Assembly (NCBI GenBank): GCA_037447655.1
Contig: JBBHKE010002873.1
Coordinates: forward strand, 199,695-263,694
Reading direction: 5' to 3'
From: Zygnema cylindricum
Taxonomy: Eukaryota > Streptophyta > Zygnematophyceae > Zygnematales > Zygnemataceae
Length of the DNA stretch: 64,000 bases
The translations under genes and the position numbers were made by a program. Below the pieces are notes generated by a model. That model was not told the DNA's origin and did no database searches. It saw only the letters and a list, made by a program, of their open reading frames with translations. This document shows, one piece after another, positions 35,976 through 46,644 of the stretch; position 1 is the first letter of the stretch, and each line of letters opens with the position of its first letter.

Positions 35976-36331
35976 CTGTACTTGATTGTAACTGCACTAA
36001 ATTGAAACCATCCTACAACTGCGGAGGGAACATGGAACATGAAACTTCATCAAAACTGAGTGCAGTTTCTGTCGTTTTCCTGTTTTTTCACCCCCTTTGA
36101 ATCCTGACCGTTCTTCCGTCGTACGTTTGCAATGAAGATAAGCGTATATTGTACTCAATTTCCATTCATATACTACACGTACTATACGAAAGTAACATTT
36201 CCATGTGTCACCTTAAACCTATGAACCTCATTTTTTCGATCTCAAAAATGAGCGGACATAAATCATCCACGTAATCCATTATTTAGCATTGGTCGTACTA
36301 TTCTGCCATCCGGTCTATTGTTCAGCCACAC

Positions 36332-36552
36332 TACACCGTGTATCGCTACTAGGGTTAATGTTTTTTTCGCCACTTAAAACATTTTTTCTCCGTACACACT
36401 TGTCGAATTTTCAATCTGACCGTTGCGATTGAAGGGTACGATTCTCAGCTTCCGATTGGCTGTCTCAAATTAAAAATCGGACAAGCGTGTACGGAGAAAA
36501 TATGTTTTAAGTGGCGAAAAAAGAATTAACACTAATAGCGATTCACGGTGTA
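36332..36552. mobile_element. MITE, family A, long foldback, next to the UPF0426 gene
   Basis: TACACCGTGTATCGCTACTA at the left and actaatagcgattcacggtg TA at the right. The inner arms (cttaaaacattttttctccg and partner) match the copy at 35755. It ends 116 bases upstream of the UPF0426 start codon. Confidence 0.9.
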
Positions 36553-36602
36553 CCAGAGACTTCCTCAGAAGTTGATTCTTACGAAAGGTATTTGAGCCTT
36601 TT

Positions 36603-36604
<2 letters not shown>

Positions 36605-36657
<53 letters not shown>
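36605..36657. repeat. CT microsatellite in the presumed 5' UTR of the UPF0426 gene
   Basis: About 26 uninterrupted CT units end 11 bases before the ATG at 36669. Pyrimidine patches are common near plant transcription starts; a regulatory role here is inference. Confidence 0.9.
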
Positions 36658-36660
<3 letters not shown>

Positions 36661-36668
36661 CCTCAGCC

Positions 36669-39600
36669 ATGGCTACTTGCAATGTTCTTCCTTCGCTTTC
36701 CACTCCTATTTCTTGTATGAAATCTTCGACCAGTCTTAGACTTCCGAGCTTTGTAAGTACTTTCTCCTCCCTTCCTCCCTCCCTCCCACCCATACTCACC
36801 CTCCTTACTCTCTTTCCCTCTCCCCCTTTCCATTCCCCCTTTTTTCCTCTTCTTACGTCCTTATCCATGCCTCTCTCCATCACTCTCCCTGTTCCTCTGC
36901 TCCTCTCTCCTTCCTCCTCCTGTCCTCCTCTCTCTCCTCCTGTTTCTCCTCCTCTCTCTCCTCATTTTTCTCCTCTCCCTCCTCCTCTCTCTCCTCCTCC
37001 CCTCCTCTCTCTCCCTCCTCTCTCTCCTCCTCTCTCTCTTCCTCTCTCTCCTCCTCTCTCTCCTCCTCTCCCTCCTCTCTCTCCTCCTCTCTCTCCTCCT
37101 CTCTCTCCTCCTCTCTCTCCTCCTCTCTCTCCTCCTCTCTCTCCTCCTCTCTTTTTTCTTCTCTCTCCTCTTCTCTCTTTTTTTATGTAATTAATCTACA
37201 AGCCGAAGGAACATTTTATAAGTTCTAATTAGGGAGAAGCATTAAAATACAAAAGAATTACAAAAAAGTAGAATTACTCCTGAATTTTTTTCTTTTTATA
37301 GGCCCTTTTTGAAAAAAATAATTTATGAAAAGTGCTTCCATGTTAAGTTGATTTCTTCAGTTTGTTCTTGAGAAACTTTGATTACAGGAACAATGCCTCA
37401 ATTTTTTTTTCGGGAAAATAAAAAAAGAATAATCAATTTATTATCAATTTTTTTATTTATTTATTCATTTTTTTTATTTATTTTTTTCTTTTTTTTTTTT
37501 TTTTTTTTATTTTTATTTATTATTATTTTATAATTTTATTTTTTTTTCTTTTATTATTTTTTTTTTTTTTTTTTTTTTGGTGTCGTCAGGTCAATCGGCA
37601 GATCGTCGGATCGATCAGATCGGATCGGATCAGGGCGAGGCGGCAGTCGGGATCAGGATCAATCTTTCATTTAGTACACCTCAAATTTCTATTAGAGTTA
37701 TTGAATCATTACCGTACACTAAGTTATGTTTTGCCACGTAGCTCATTATGGACCACTTTCGCTAAATAGAGTTATTAACACTATTTATCATTTCAGCTTT
37801 AGAAAACCCTCATTTGAATTCGCATTATAAACTCTAATAGTGATGAAAAGAAGTACATGGACAACACTTGTTTTTTATGTATATTTAGTGTTTTTGACCT
37901 TAGAACAAGATTTTTTGTTAGTTCAACTCCTAGTCCGTACGGAAATTTTCCATCCGTACGGAAATTTCCCACTATGAAGTTTTTGTGTGGTTATTTCGTG
38001 CGAAATCTGATATAAATTTCTATTCAAAAAAAAAAAAAATGCAGCATGTTAACATAATTTTGTTTGTAAAGTTTGGGACTTACGACTACCTCACTATCTA
38101 TACTATTGCTTGTCCATACTTATTATGGTGAGTAATGCAATGCCATTTTTTTTAATATGTATTTATTAATCTCCTACATATCTATCTCCCTGCAGTTTCC
38201 TATACACCATACAAATACTCGGTGTCGATGTATTTAGTATAATGTGGATTGCTAGCACTAGTATAGAAAATGAAATGGAAAATTTATTTAGTATAGTGTG
38301 GATTGCTAGAACTAGTATAGAAAACGAAATGGAAAACAAGTGTCACTTTAACCCCTTTTTAATCCGCACATGAATTTGCATGTATGATATCATTTTGGAA
38401 TCTATACTGTTAGTCTGTCCCTGCAAATAAAAGTGATCAGGGACCTATATTCTCCAATAATTGCAAAAAGAATAACATATTTTTTCTCCAACTTTTGTTT
38501 CTCCAGGCCCGTGGGTTCCTCCAGCCTGCTTCCTTTGGCAGTATTTCTGTTAAACGGCATCTGGTAAAGAGGAGACAAATGCATAAATCTTATAAAGTTA
38601 GTGCCGTTTTTAGTCCAGAAGATGATCCAGTTTTGCAAGGAGCCTTAAAGGTAAGCCGGTTTTCTGGCAAAAAAAAACTGTACTGGTGTTGTGACTTTCC
38701 CTAACTTGACTTTTTTCTTCTGGCTTTTCTTTTTGTTGAGGTGACCACCACACCGCCCATCGTTGTTAGAGTTAATAACACTAATTCGGTCTCGACTTTT
38801 TTTGGCTGAAAATCATAAAATAGTGTTAACAACACAACACTATTGAAGGAAGTGGACAAAAATCTGCCACGTTTCTTTGCACTAAATTAGTATTATTAAT
38901 TCTAATTTCGCGTTAACACTAAAAAATACTTAACGCTAATAACGATGGGCGGTGTAATTTGCTGTTTGTAATGGAGCTTTTTATTGCGCTGTCCACTCCA
39001 ATTACTGTGGTGAATCAATTTAGTTTGTTCATTTGAAAGTATGTGCGAGTGTGTGGTGCTCCTGATTTGGAAAAATTAAACCAGCATTAGTGTGGTTTGT
39101 CAACATAAAAAACTGATAGTCGAGGAAAGTCAATTACAGTCGTAAGCAAAGTGTAAATCATATTTTCTGAAAGCTACACCGTGAATTGATATTAGAGTAA
39201 AGAAATTATTTTTTATAAGTGTTAGTAATTCTTATTCAGTTTTGAGTGATGTGGCTCTGTCTGTGAACCGTTTATAGTATTACCGTTAACAAAAAAAAAA
39301 TAAGATGTATTATTAACGCTATTTGGTGGTCAGAGGACAAAAAAGAACCGGCACGGAATTAGTGCTCTTAACTCTAAAAACGATTCACGAATTACTGAAT
39401 AATGGTTTTGCAAAAATCCATTTTTCTTTTCAATGTGACACTCCTTTGTAATCCTTTTTGTGTTCATAATATTATTTTTAGAGAGGGAGGGAGAGAGGAG
39501 AGAGAGGGGGAGAGAGAGAGAGAAAGGGAGAAATAGAGAGAGGGAGAGAGAGAGAGGGAGACAGTGTGTGTGTGAGAGAGAGAGAGGGAGGTGGGAGGGA

Positions 39601-39833
39601 GAGGGAGAGGGAGACTTTCTTTTGTAATCCTTTTTTTGTGTTCCTCCTATAATTTTTTGCAGGAACCAGTTGCGTTTTTCGGGGGACTTTTTGCTGGTTT
39701 ACTTAGACTGGACCTTAAAGAAGATCCTTTGAGAGAATGGGTGGCAAGGACCGCCGAAGCCGCGGGAATTAATACGGAGAAGGATAAGGAAGAGGAATCA
39801 GATGATGGACCGATCGAAATTTCCATAGAATAA
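36669..39833 (+). CDS. UPF0426 family plastid protein (At1g28150-like), 3 exons, 132 aa
   Basis: Exons: 36669-36752, 38507-38650, 39663-39833, all phase 0. The N-terminus (MATCNVLPSLSTPISC) is Ser/Thr-rich and lacks acidic residues, as expected for a chloroplast transit peptide. The conserved core is spread over exons 2 and 3: FSPEDDPVLQGALK, then EPVAFFGGLFAGLLRLDLKE and DPLREWVARTAEAAG. Plant UPF0426 proteins share this core and are plastid-located; their biochemical function is not established to my knowledge. The C-terminus is acidic. Intron 1 begins with a long C/T tract and contains a 54-bp direct duplication and a family C element; intron 2 holds two MITEs. Confidence 0.92.
36760..37185. 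repeat. Pyrimidine satellite, 11-12 bp unit CTCTCTCCTCCT
   Basis: About 35 units run from just after the 5' splice site at 36752. The long Pro/Ser/Leu frame that continues from the first UPF0426 exon is a read-through of this repeat. Confidence 0.85.
37385..37580. repeat. T-rich low-complexity stretch
   Basis: Runs of tttttt and tttattt over nearly 200 bases in intron 1 of the UPF0426 gene. Confidence 0.8.
37678..37858. mobile_element. Inverted-repeat element, family C (probable MITE)
   Basis: The left end TACACCTCAAATTTCTATTA and the right end taaactctaatagtgatgaa are imperfectly inverted. The core matches the element at 13447-13622. A right end of the same type (ataaactccaatagtaatga) occurs at about 11264-11284. 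Confidence 0.55.
38232..38338. repeat. 54-bp direct duplication
   Basis: Two copies of tttagtata.tgtggattgc, tag.actagtatagaaaa and gaaatggaaaa sit side by side in intron 1 of the UPF0426 gene with few differences. Confidence 0.85.
38749..38956. mobile_element. MITE, family B variant (CACCGCCCATCGTT ends)
   Basis: Left CACCGCCCATCGTTGTTAGA and right ctaataacgatgggcggtgTA are inverted. The interior has aacactaattcggtctcgac. It lies about 100 bases after the second UPF0426 exon. Confidence 0.85.
39175..39391. mobile_element. MITE, family B
   Basis: Left TACACCGTGAATTGATATTA and right aaaaacgattcacgaatta (decayed end). The interior includes ggtggtcagaggacaaaaaa and ggcacggaattagtg, the reverse orientation of the family B core. 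Confidence 0.75.
39480..39616. repeat. GA-rich tract
   Basis: Gagaga and gggaga units over about 135 bases, ending about 45 bases before the last UPF0426 exon. Confidence 0.85.
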
Positions 39834-41423
39834 AATAGTGTTGAATCCGTTTTGTTAAATAGTGTTGAAAGGAGGTTTTTTTTCAAAGGAGGTTTTTGGG
39901 AAAGAAATTTTTGAAAGGAAGTTTTTTTGGGAAGGAGTTTTTTTGGAAGGAGGTTTTTTATAAGAATTCGATACAATTCTTTGTTACAGTTGAGTACATA
40001 TTGCAGATAGTCCAATTCTGGAAGGAAGACAAGCATTTTTTGAATTTGTTTTTTTTTTTTTTTTTGTACTTATTTGAAAGAATTCAACTCTCTGGAAGAT
40101 ACTTGATTAGGAATGGAGATACCAGTGGAAAAATAAACCAGAGGATGTATCGTTATAAACCTGTGGAAGTTATGCTTCTCTCTTTGAGATTGGGAGACAG
40201 GAGAAAAAAGTTGCAATTTTTGTGACAATTGTCTCTGCTGATTGTTTATATGTACTTTTTGTCGGGGGGAGGATATAAAAATTTCACGACTTTCTTTTAT
40301 TTTTGGTGCAAATTTTCTTATTTGATGTGTTGTTTCGTTGCCTGGGTGGTAGAATAGTTTATAGAGTGTGAGTATCTCCCTCTCCATCTCCCTCTTCTAC
40401 TCCTCCCTCTCCTTTTCTCTCCCTCTTTTGAGTCAAAATATGTTTCTTTACCCTTATACCAAAAGATCATTTGATACACTGTGATACAGATCACATGTTG
40501 CGATCTTTATTTTGACAGACTTGTTTACATACATTCAAGAGAAAGCTTTAAAAAAATTGCAGAAACATTAAAAAGATTGCTAAGCATTCAAGAAATTGTT
40601 AAGCATGAAAATGTTTTTTCGATTAAAAAAAATGTTAAGACTAAAAAGATTACTAAGCAGTAAAAAGATTGTTAAGCATTAAAAAATTGTTGATAAAATT
40701 GTTAAGCGTTAAGAAATTGATAAAAAAAATTGTTAAGCATTAAAATCATGTTAAGATAAAAAAAATCATTCAGATTTCAAATATTCTGAGGATGAAGAAA
40801 TGTCAAGATTAAAAAAACTGTAGTTGAAATTTTGCTAAGCATTATAAAATTGTCAAGAGTTAAAAAAATTGTTCAACTACCAAAAGTTTTCAAACTCTGT
40901 AGTTTACCTGCTCGTTGTTCAAATAAATATCCAAAATGTAAACAAAATTTTGAACCAGAATTCATTCCTTCAAAAGTAATATGATACGTTCTCAATAGAA
41001 ACATTTTTGAAAAACATTTTCAATGACAACATCTAAAAAAAAAAAAACAATAACATCATTTTGGAAAAATTGGACCATGATTTGGTTCGAGTTACTGTAA
41101 ATTTGTTAAATTCACATCAATTTGGTTTTAATATTTGCCTGGAATCCAGGATTCTAAAAAAAAAAAAAAAAACAAAAAAGCTTTCAATTTGACGTCTTTC
41201 TACGTCTCTTATCTCCTCCAATGATATATTCAAAGCTTAAAGTCAAAACAACAAAATGAAAAAAAAAAGTTGACAAGAACGCGACAAAAAATGAATTCAG
41301 TGACAATCCTCGAAACCACGAATAAAAAACACTATATATACACAAAGTATCCACAAAATATCTCCACGAAAACGTCCATAAAACATCCACGAAATATATA
41401 CAAAAACCGGTTATATTTTGAAT
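39834..41423. other. Intergenic region between convergent UPF0426 and TBC genes
   Basis: Just after the stop codon is a run of degenerate ggaggtttttt units (39865-39965), then AT-rich sequence. A repeat lies at 40548-40890. No gene is supported. Confidence 0.6.
40548..40890. repeat. Degenerate minisatellite, about 18-20 bp unit
   Basis: Many imperfect copies of aaaaagattgttaagcatt, with the spacing drifting between copies. Confidence 0.75.
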
Positions 41424-42543
41424 TTACAGTGGGACTAATCGAGAAGTTTTCGTATAAAGATGTTGGGCCCTGGCGATAGTGGAGTTCAAATCAATTTTTC
41501 CACTCAAATCGTTCACATACCGTAAAATCGTTTCAAAGTCCATCTGTGTACCCAAAAACCAAAACCAAAATAAGAAAAAACCCAAAACAAAAAACACCAA
41601 AACCAAAAACAAAACAAAACAAAAAAACTAAAAAAAAAATACAAAAAAAACTACGTTAGTTTTTAGTATTGACACTCGTTGTCAGACAGATATTATCCTC
41701 CATATATAAGATTCTCGAACAAAAAAAAAAAAATGCATCAAAATATTAAACGAAATAACTTATAAAGACATGAATCATGAAGGTGATTGACAAGAAACAG
41801 TAGGAGCTTTCCATTTCATCATAATCTTAACATATCTATTATAATCGATTAAATTGGACATTCATTAAACAAAAACTTTAAGGTTACAGGCCAATGAAAG
41901 AAGTCACTAAAATAACATTTCATGGTACGTTAGAAAAAAAAAACCTTTCATAATAAACGACTGACAAACAAACTATGTAAATGTGTTGACAAATACATTA
42001 TACAAACACATTGATTAATAAATAATACAAACATGTTGATAATCACATTATATAAAAATGTTAACAAAAATGGTACATTGACAAACACATTACATAAACA
42101 TGTTGACAAATATGTTACATCAACATATTGACGAATATATTATAAAAACGTATTGAAAATTATATAACTTTCACAAAAAATCACAAAATAGCCCCTGAGA
42201 AACGATGACAATTCATACTTTTATGTTATTCAAGAAAACAAGAATAAGACGAGAGAAAAGAGGGAGATGGAGACACGCAAAATTAAGGAACAAATCAGTT
42301 TTGAGGGGGGATTGAGAGGAGAGAGAGGGGAGAGAGAAGAGGGAAGAGGCGAGAAAAACCTCAACAAAAACCCTTAAAAAACCCTCAAAAACACTGAAAA
42401 AACCCTAAAATACCTGTTCTTCTTGCATAGTTGGGAAATGTTCTTGTAAAACCGCCACACACATAAAGAGGTGGAAATGGGGAGAGAGATGACGTGTCCA
42501 TAAAATCTCCCACAAACTCAAAACTTCTTGAAAAGAAAATTCC
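41424..42543 (-). CDS. C-terminal two exons of a TBC-domain Rab GTPase-activating protein
   Basis: Exons: 42414-42543 (one leading base, then 43 codons) and 41424-41543 (39 codons and stop). The encoded text EFSFQEVLSLWEILWTRHLS, PHFHLFMCVAVLQEHFP and MDFETILRYVNDLSGKIDLN is the end of a TBC domain of the plant GYP7/TBC1D15-like type. TBC proteins speed GTP hydrolysis by Rab GTPases. The catalytic Arg and Gln fingers would lie in upstream exons, which are not found. The sequence before the first exon leads within 170 bases to a solo LTR at 42713, beyond which lies an opposite-strand gene. The gene is therefore truncated, interrupted or mis-joined here. The two exons themselves have clean splice sites and no stops. 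Confidence 0.85.
41940..42165. repeat. Degenerate tandem repeat, aacatgttgacaaatacatta type
   Basis: Seven or more imperfect copies of about 28-35 bases occur in the TBC intron between the exons at 41543 and 42414. Confidence 0.7.
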
Positions 42544-42712
42544 CTGTAGGCAAAAATTAAAACTAAGTCGAAAGTTGTGAAAAAGCAAGCTTAACATGTT
42601 AGGGTTAACAAATAATAATAGATAATAAGTTCCCAAAATAGAAAATGGGTACAAGAAAATTGGCAAAAAAAAAAAAAACAAGCTACCAATCTATCTAATA
42701 TATATTAACATC

Positions 42713-43130
42713 TGTTAGAAAAGTAGTTTTTGATAAAAGTTAATTTTCTGACAATGTTCTTAAATATCGAAATTCAGAATTCTGTTTTCTAAGATTTCGA
42801 TATTCAGAATTCTGCAGTCTGAGCAGTCTGTCCTAGTACCTAGGATTTCTGTAATTCAGTCTTTCTGTGTTCTACAGTCAATATGTTTCTACGTGATAAG
42901 ATTCTGGTCAAGATCTGTTTATAAATCTTGACCGTGGCTCTTGGCCGAAAGGTCAAGTGCCTCTTCAGAATAGGAAAGTACATCTAGTTCTCGAGAGGTT
43001 ACTCTCGAGATATTTTCTCTATTTAGCTTGTCCTTTCTTCTTGTTTTGTATCAGTTTATTTTAATAAAAACAAAACTTTTCTGTCCCTTTTCTTTCCACT
43101 CTATTTGTCTCCATGACTTCACCTGTAGTA
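42713..43130 (+). mobile_element. Solo LTR, copia type, related to the element at 47435, no target duplication
   Basis: The segment begins TGTTAGAAAAG and ends near ATGACTTCACCTGTAGTA. It aligns with the LTR of the full copia element: tttcgatattcagaattctg, cctaggatttctgtaattca, gatctgtttataaatcttga, and the terminal atgacttc motif. Flanking pentamers differ (acatc and atgta). Its orientation is opposite to the full element. It sits exactly between the TBC and DENN gene fragments. Confidence 0.75.
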
Positions 43131-43240
43131 ATGTAAGCACGAAGGATGCATGAAATTGTGTGATAGTAAACACTATTTTCTCCAATCGATACTTTTAATT
43201 TTTTCATTTATTCTTTCATTTTGTTAAATGGCATTTTCAG

Positions 43241-44883
43241 GCTGAAAAGGAGTCTCAAAAACCCAAAAAACTTTTTGAACATTTTGTGGTTGTTGGATTG
43301 CATCCCAACGCTGATTTGGAACCGACAATTTCCGCATTTATGGAAAGGAAAATGTTTGAAGGGAAAGACAAAACTGGAAAAGGTAGAGAGGGCAAGGAGT
43401 ACAGAGGACCAGCTACTCCGGCTTTGGAACCTGAGGTATTCTCCTCTCTCTCTCGCTCTTCCTCTTTCTTTCTCTCTCTCCCTTGTTCTCTCTCTCTCTC
43501 TCCCTCTTTCTCTCTCTCTCTCTCTTTCCCTCCCTCTCTCTCGCGCAGTCAGTCTATCTCTTTCTCCCGATCACTTGCACTCTTTCACTCTCTTTTGCAA
43601 TTTCCGGAACAATTTTTTCCCTCCATTCCTCCTCTTTTTTGCAAGGCTGTGTTCAAAGTTCTCTCCCTCTCTTCTACTCTCCCTCTGTTTCTCTCTCTCT
43701 CTTTCTCTCTCTCTCTTTCTCTTTCTCTGCCTCTCTCTTCCCCCCGCGATGTGAAGTAATGGGATATAAGTGTAACATAATTAGTGTTACTCCAGTCACA
43801 GTAGTCGATGATATCTGATAGAAAGACGGACCAGACGAGATCAATTTTAAGATTAAGGTGGATAAAGAAGGTGAATAAGATATAGTTTGAATTTAGTTTT
43901 AGAAACTTGTTTTAGAAAATGTGTTTCAGAACGGAAGATTAAGGAAGGTCAATGAAGATGTATGAAGATTTATGAAGATATTTTGTTCAGATTTTGTTTC
44001 AATACCCGCCGAGAAAACGATTGTCGCTGAGAGATCTTCCCGGATTCTGTTTTCCGAATGGAGTAGAGGTCAGTTATCCACACTAATTTTTGAAACCGGA
44101 TGGCACAAATTTGGGATTTCTATAAAACTTTTCGTTTTTTTGTTGTTGAATTTTTGTCGAAATTGGACGGTAGATTAATTTTACGAATGACGTAAATGGA
44201 GAATAATTTTAGTCTTTCTGTTTGTTTTTTCCTCTGTCAAAATAGGCATAAATACTGCAAATATTGTGATTTAAAGGTAATAGTTAATCTTTTACTTCTC
44301 AAATAATTATTCCAGGATCGAGTATTATTAAGTGGACTAGACTGCTTTCTTTTATTTTAATTTGCTGTCTCTTTGATTGTTTGCATCAATTCAATTCAAT
44401 TTTTATTCATTTTGTCAGCTCTAAATTCTTCGGATTAATTGGGTACAATTTTTTGGGGTACAATATAATAAAAAATGAAAAATGTATATTTTTGTTTCCA
44501 GGCTCGTGTGATCGAGAGAAGTCCTTCAATGAGTGACTTCAATCAAGTTGTTTACGGTCAGGTGAGTTGACCGCGGTTGACTAAACTTGACTTGACTTGA
44601 TTCGACTTCAATTGATGTCAATTTCACTTTCTTTACTTTCTTTACTTTCTTTGACTTTATTTATTTGTCTTTATTTGTCTTTTTTCGACTTGAAATGAGT
44701 TGAATTAAATTAACTTAATTTGACTTCAATCTGACTTTCTTTGATTTTTTTTTCCCTGAAAATGACTTAGTTTGACTTAATCAACTTCATTTGATTAAAT
44801 TGATGTATAATAATTTGAAATTGGAAGATTTGGAGAGTCCCACAAAAAATAAAGAGTGGATGCAAAAAGAGTGTGGAGAGAGC

Positions 44884-44962
<79 letters not shown>

Positions 44963-46644
44963 GCTGTCTTTATGAATAGTTTTATCTGTACAAAGTACAA
45001 AATATGAAATACCAAAAGAAAATACAAAAAGATTATGAAAAAATAATGCCATATTGTTCACAAAATGATATTTGTACATAAAAAAAATATATGGTATGTA
45101 CCGTATTAATATATACGTAGTTTAGAAAATATAATTTTTACACAGTAATTAAAAAAATAAGCATAGATAGAAAAGTTCTTACGTGTGTTGCTTGTAGTAT
45201 GACTACCAATTTCATTCCCTCTCTCTCACTTTCTCTCCCTCCCCCTCCCTCTCCCTCTCCCTTTCCGTCCCCCTTCCTCTGGCCCTCTTCCTTTCTCTCT
45301 ACCTCGCCCTCCCTCTCTTCTTCCCTCTCTTTCCCTTTCCCTCGGTCGCTCTCCCCCTTCTGTTCGCGCTCTCTCACTCTCTCTCCCTCTCCCTTTCTGT
45401 TCTCTCTCTCTCTCCCCTTCTGGTCTCTCCCTCTCTCTCCCTCTACCATTCTGTTCTCTCCTCTCTCTCCCCCTCCCCTTCTGTTCTCTCTCTCCCCTCC
45501 CTTTCTGTTCTCTCCCTCTCCCCCTCTCCCCTGTTAAAATTATTCCTTTGTTAGAATCTTCAAGCTAGCTCTACCTTTTGTTAATAACGCAAACTGGTAT
45601 TCCAGTTCACGTTATCTAGCTAGTTAGAGCAGTCTAGCCTATGATTTCTACTTAGCTCAGTTTTCTGTTCTTTCAGTATCATTTGTAGAGTTAATGCTTT
45701 TCTTAATTATTATCATTATTATTTGTTGTTGTTGTTATTAGATTTTCTTTTTTGGCCTCTCGAGCGCATTTTATTCCGTGCACATCTTTTCGGGTTTTTT
45801 TTTTTTAAATGAGCGTTCCAGAAAGTAAGAATTTTTCGCTTTGGATTTCCATTTTTTTTTTTGGAAGAATAGAGAAAGTGTGCACAGTCCGAAAGGAGTG
45901 TGAGAGGCGAAAAAAACAAAACAACGAAAAAGAAAACCAAAAATCCTCGTTTTTTTTTTTTTTTTTTTTGAAGTCTTGAAGTTTTTTCTTTCGACCTTTA
46001 CATGTTAAAGGACATGTAAAGGTCGAAAGGAGACCTGTACTTTTTGTTTTAGTTTCTGTTTTATGTTTCAGCTTTCTATTTCTGTTTTCTACTCCTGGCG
46101 CTTCTTAGAAGCGCACACTGCAGCCTCTGTAGTTTTGACAGTAGATCTGATCCTTAGCCTTACACTGACACCTAAGGATCTCATTTTTGCCTTTTCGGCG
46201 AATGAGCCAAGTGACCTTTCAGAGTCACATAAGCTCCCTAGATCTTGAAAAGTCACACTTGTGATTTTCTCTCTTCTACTTAAACGACCACTCTGTATTG
46301 TTCGATACTATTAAGAGACACTTGTTTTTCTTTACCTTTGTCCTTTTCTGTATTTGTCTTCTCTCGTACTTTGTCCGCTGCCATGTCATCCACTGCTATA
46401 TCCCCTTCTATCCTCTCCCTCTCTCCCTCTCCCCTTCTGTTCTCTCCCTCTCTCCCCATCTTTTCCTCTCTTCTCTCCCTCTCTCTTTCCCTCTCCCCTT
46501 CAGTTCTCCCTCTCTCCCTCTTCCCCTCCGTTCTCTCTCTCTCTCCCTCTCCCCCTCTCTCCTCTCCCTCCCTAAGCTGGCCCATCTGGACTGTGGCAGG
46601 CCAATCTGAAGAGAGACGACTCCTCCTTCGTATTCCTTCTCCAG
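43241..46644 (+). CDS. Four consecutive exons of a plant DENN (AEX-3) domain protein, incomplete at both ends
   Basis: Exons: 43241-43435, 43991-44068, 44502-44561, 46600-46644, all phase 0. The joined text follows the plant DENN family: KKLFEHFVVVGLHPNADLEP, then ILFQYPPRKRLSLRDLPGFC, FPNGVE, ARVIERSPSMSDFNQVVYGQ and ANLKRDDSSFVFLLQ. DENN proteins are exchange factors for Rab GTPases; this part is the upstream (uDENN) region. Exons for the N-terminus and for the central DENN core are not found. Upstream the sequence runs into a solo LTR; downstream it runs into a long C/T tract and the copia element, beyond which exons of an ABC transporter appear. The exon at 46600 is short but its phase and sequence fit DENN and not ABC. 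Spliced onto the ABC exon it would hit a stop after three codons. Confidence 0.85.
43436..43740. repeat. Pyrimidine-rich tract (CT)n after a DENN exon
   Basis: Two C/T-rich blocks (43436-43560 and 43660-43742) make the long Ser/Leu/Phe frames seen here; they are not coding. Confidence 0.8.
44886..44958. repeat. TC microsatellite, about 36 units
   Basis: An uninterrupted (TC)n run lies in the DENN intron between 44561 and 46600. Confidence 0.95.
45212..45531. repeat. Pyrimidine-rich tract (CCCTCT/CTCT)
   Basis: About 320 bases nearly all C and T. The solo LTR at 45532 is inserted in it, so it continues after 46400. Confidence 0.9.
45532..46400 (+). mobile_element. Solo LTR (869 bp) with perfect 5-bp target duplication
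   Basis: It starts TGTTAAAATTATTCC and ends ATGTCATCCACTGCTATA. The pentamer TCCCC flanks it on both sides (45527-45531 and 46401-46405). The end with an ATG 18 bases before the border matches the other copia LTRs here, but the body is a different family. It includes a perfect hairpin with 17-base arms (ctttcgacctttacatg at 45988-46004 and its complement at 46013-46029) around an 8-base loop. Confidence 0.82.

Larger units (their letters stand above)
34707..36668. promoter_or_regulatory. Divergent promoter region of RPE and the UPF0426 gene, filled with MITEs
   Basis: Start codons at 34706 (-) and 36669 (+) face away from each other. A telo-box-like aaaccctaa is at about 34961. At least four MITEs occupy 35053-36552, the last ending 116 bases before the UPF0426 start. 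A CT repeat lies between them. Confidence 0.6.

Noticed and set aside
36669-37190. 173-codon frame starting at the UPF0426 ATG
   Set aside because: Only the first 28 codons are coding; the rest reads through the 5' splice site into the CTCTCTCCTCCT satellite.
46600-46644. Short exon first considered as the upstream exon of the ABC transporter (QSEERRLLLRIPSPG)
   Set aside because: In phase 0 it reads ANLKRDDSSFVFLLQ, which continues the DENN family sequence exactly where expected, so it was assigned to the DENN gene.
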